NCBI RefSeq assembly: GCF_030152825.1 | Contig: NZ_JASLIP010000085.1 | Location: 1-5,361 of the forward strand | Source of the DNA: Corynebacterium sp. | GTDB taxonomy: Bacteria; Actinomycetota; Actinomycetes; Mycobacteriales; Mycobacteriaceae | DNA: 5,361 nt | Direction of reading: 5' to 3' | In this document: piece after piece, positions 4,724-5,361 of the stretch | Layout: the number at the start of each line of letters is the position of its first letter | How positions within the stretch are numbered: the first letter of the stretch is position 1 | The notes under the pieces: model-generated | The model's input: the letters and a program-made list of their open reading frames with translations, nothing else | Database searches by the model: none | Told to the model about the DNA's origin: nothing | Made by a program: the position numbers and the translations under genes

Positions 4724-5361
4724 ATGGGACGCGCAGTAGGTATTGACCTGGGGACCACGAACTCTGTGGTGTCGGTGCTTGAGGGTGGCGAGGCAACCGT
4801 TATCGCCAACTCCGAGGGCGCACGCACCACGCCTTCCGTCGTAGCCTTCGCTAAGAACGGCGAGGTTCTGGTCGGTCAGTCCGCAAAGAACCAGGCGGTC
4901 ACCAACGTTGACCGCACCATCAGCTCCGTCAAGCGCCACATCGGCGACGACAGCTGGAACGTCGAGATCGACGACAAGAAGTACACCGCACAGGAGATCT
5001 CCGCACGCACGCTGATGAAGCTGAAGCGCGACGCCGAGTCCTACCTGGGCGAGGATGTCACCGATGCGGTCATCACCGTGCCGGCTTACTTCAACGACTC
5101 CCAGCGCCAGGCAACCAAGGATGCCGGCCAGATCGCAGGCCTGAACGTCCTGCGCATCGTCAACGAGCCGACCGCCGCAGCACTGGCATACGGCCTGGAG
5201 AAGGGCGACAAGGAGCAGACCATCCTGGTCTTCGACCTCGGTGGCGGTACCTTCGACGTCTCCCTCCTGGAGATCGGCGACGGTGTCGTCGAGGTCCGTG
5301 CAACCTCCGGTGACAACAAGCTCGGCGGTGACGACTGGGACCAGGCGATCGTCGACTGGCT
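4724..5361 (+). CDS. dnaK: DnaK (Hsp70) chaperone, N-terminal part of the ATPase domain (3' end outside window)
   Basis: DnaK is the ATP-driven cytoplasmic chaperone that works with DnaJ and GrpE, and in actinobacteria it also acts as co-repressor with HspR. The first 212 codons are present, about a third of a usual protein of roughly 610-620 residues. Visible motifs are the phosphate-1 loop G6-I-D-L-G-T-T-N13, catalytic K70 in V-K-R-H-I-G, the connect-1 helix V146-N-E-P-T-A-A-A-L-A-Y-G157, and phosphate-2 F170-D-L-G-G-G-T-F-D178. As in other Gram-positive DnaKs, the stretch after the G-Q-S-A-K motif is short compared with proteobacterial DnaK. The residue matching the E. coli autophosphorylation Thr199 is Asn198 (G-D-N-K-L-G-G), also usual for Gram-positives. 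The start is fixed by the Shine-Dalgarno and by the M-G-R-A-V-G-I-D-L beginning typical of actinobacteria. In this lineage the operon usually continues with grpE, dnaJ and hspR, which would lie to the right. Confidence 0.98.
   Translation, partial: MGRAVGIDLGTTNSVVSVLEGGEATVIANSEGARTTPSVVAFAKNGEVLVGQSAKNQAVTNVDRTISSVKRHIGDDSWNVEIDDKKYTAQEISARTLMKLKRDAESYLGEDVTDAVITVPAYFNDSQRQATKDAGQIAGLNVLRIVNEPTAAALAYGLEKGDKEQTILVFDLGGGTFDVSLLEIGDGVVEVRATSGDNKLGGDDWDQAIVDW

Noticed and set aside
4612..4939. Minus-strand short frames across the dnaK start
   Set aside because: They are antisense to well-conserved dnaK codons and its ribosome binding site, and their products have no recognisable features.

Overview
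The window looks like chromosomal DNA from a high-GC actinobacterium, most likely the genus Corynebacterium. The N-terminal DnaK sequence is of the corynebacterial type, and the DNA in front of dnaK carries HspR-type (HAIR) inverted repeats. The GC-rich membrane Fe-S oxidoreductase with a long Ala/Pro tail resembles the Rv0338c-type protein of mycobacteria. Genus and family names come from remembered family features, not from a database search.

Layout: (1) 1-3266, minus strand: a very large gene that runs off the left edge. It encodes a membrane-anchored iron-sulfur oxidoreductase of the HdrD/GlpC/LutA type. Five hydrophobic segments come first, then two [4Fe-4S] motifs and two CCG-type cysteine domains, a charged helical linker, and an Ala-Pro-Gly tail of at least 280 residues (roughly nt 1-853). 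(2) 3267-3483: a non-coding gap holding its 5' leader and ribosome binding site. (3) 3484-4425, minus strand: a 313-residue alpha/beta-hydrolase-fold protein whose active-site motifs all appear to be degenerate, so it is probably a pseudoenzyme. (4) 4426-4723: a divergent regulatory region with three HAIR-like repeats, a good candidate ECF (SigH-like) promoter and a perfect 7+7 palindrome. (5) 4724-5361, plus strand: the first 212 codons of dnaK, cut by the right edge.

The dnaK control region suggests dual heat-shock control: activation by an ECF sigma factor and repression by HspR with DnaK as co-repressor. One HAIR-like site lies just 38 bases upstream of the hydrolase start codon, so the degenerate hydrolase could belong to the same regulon. 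The Fe-S gene is co-oriented with the hydrolase gene. No convincing terminator lies between them, so read-through is possible, but the 217-base gap could also hold a separate promoter. Most other open frames, including a 658-codon one antisense to the Fe-S gene and collagen-like frames antisense to its tail, are codon-bias shadows.
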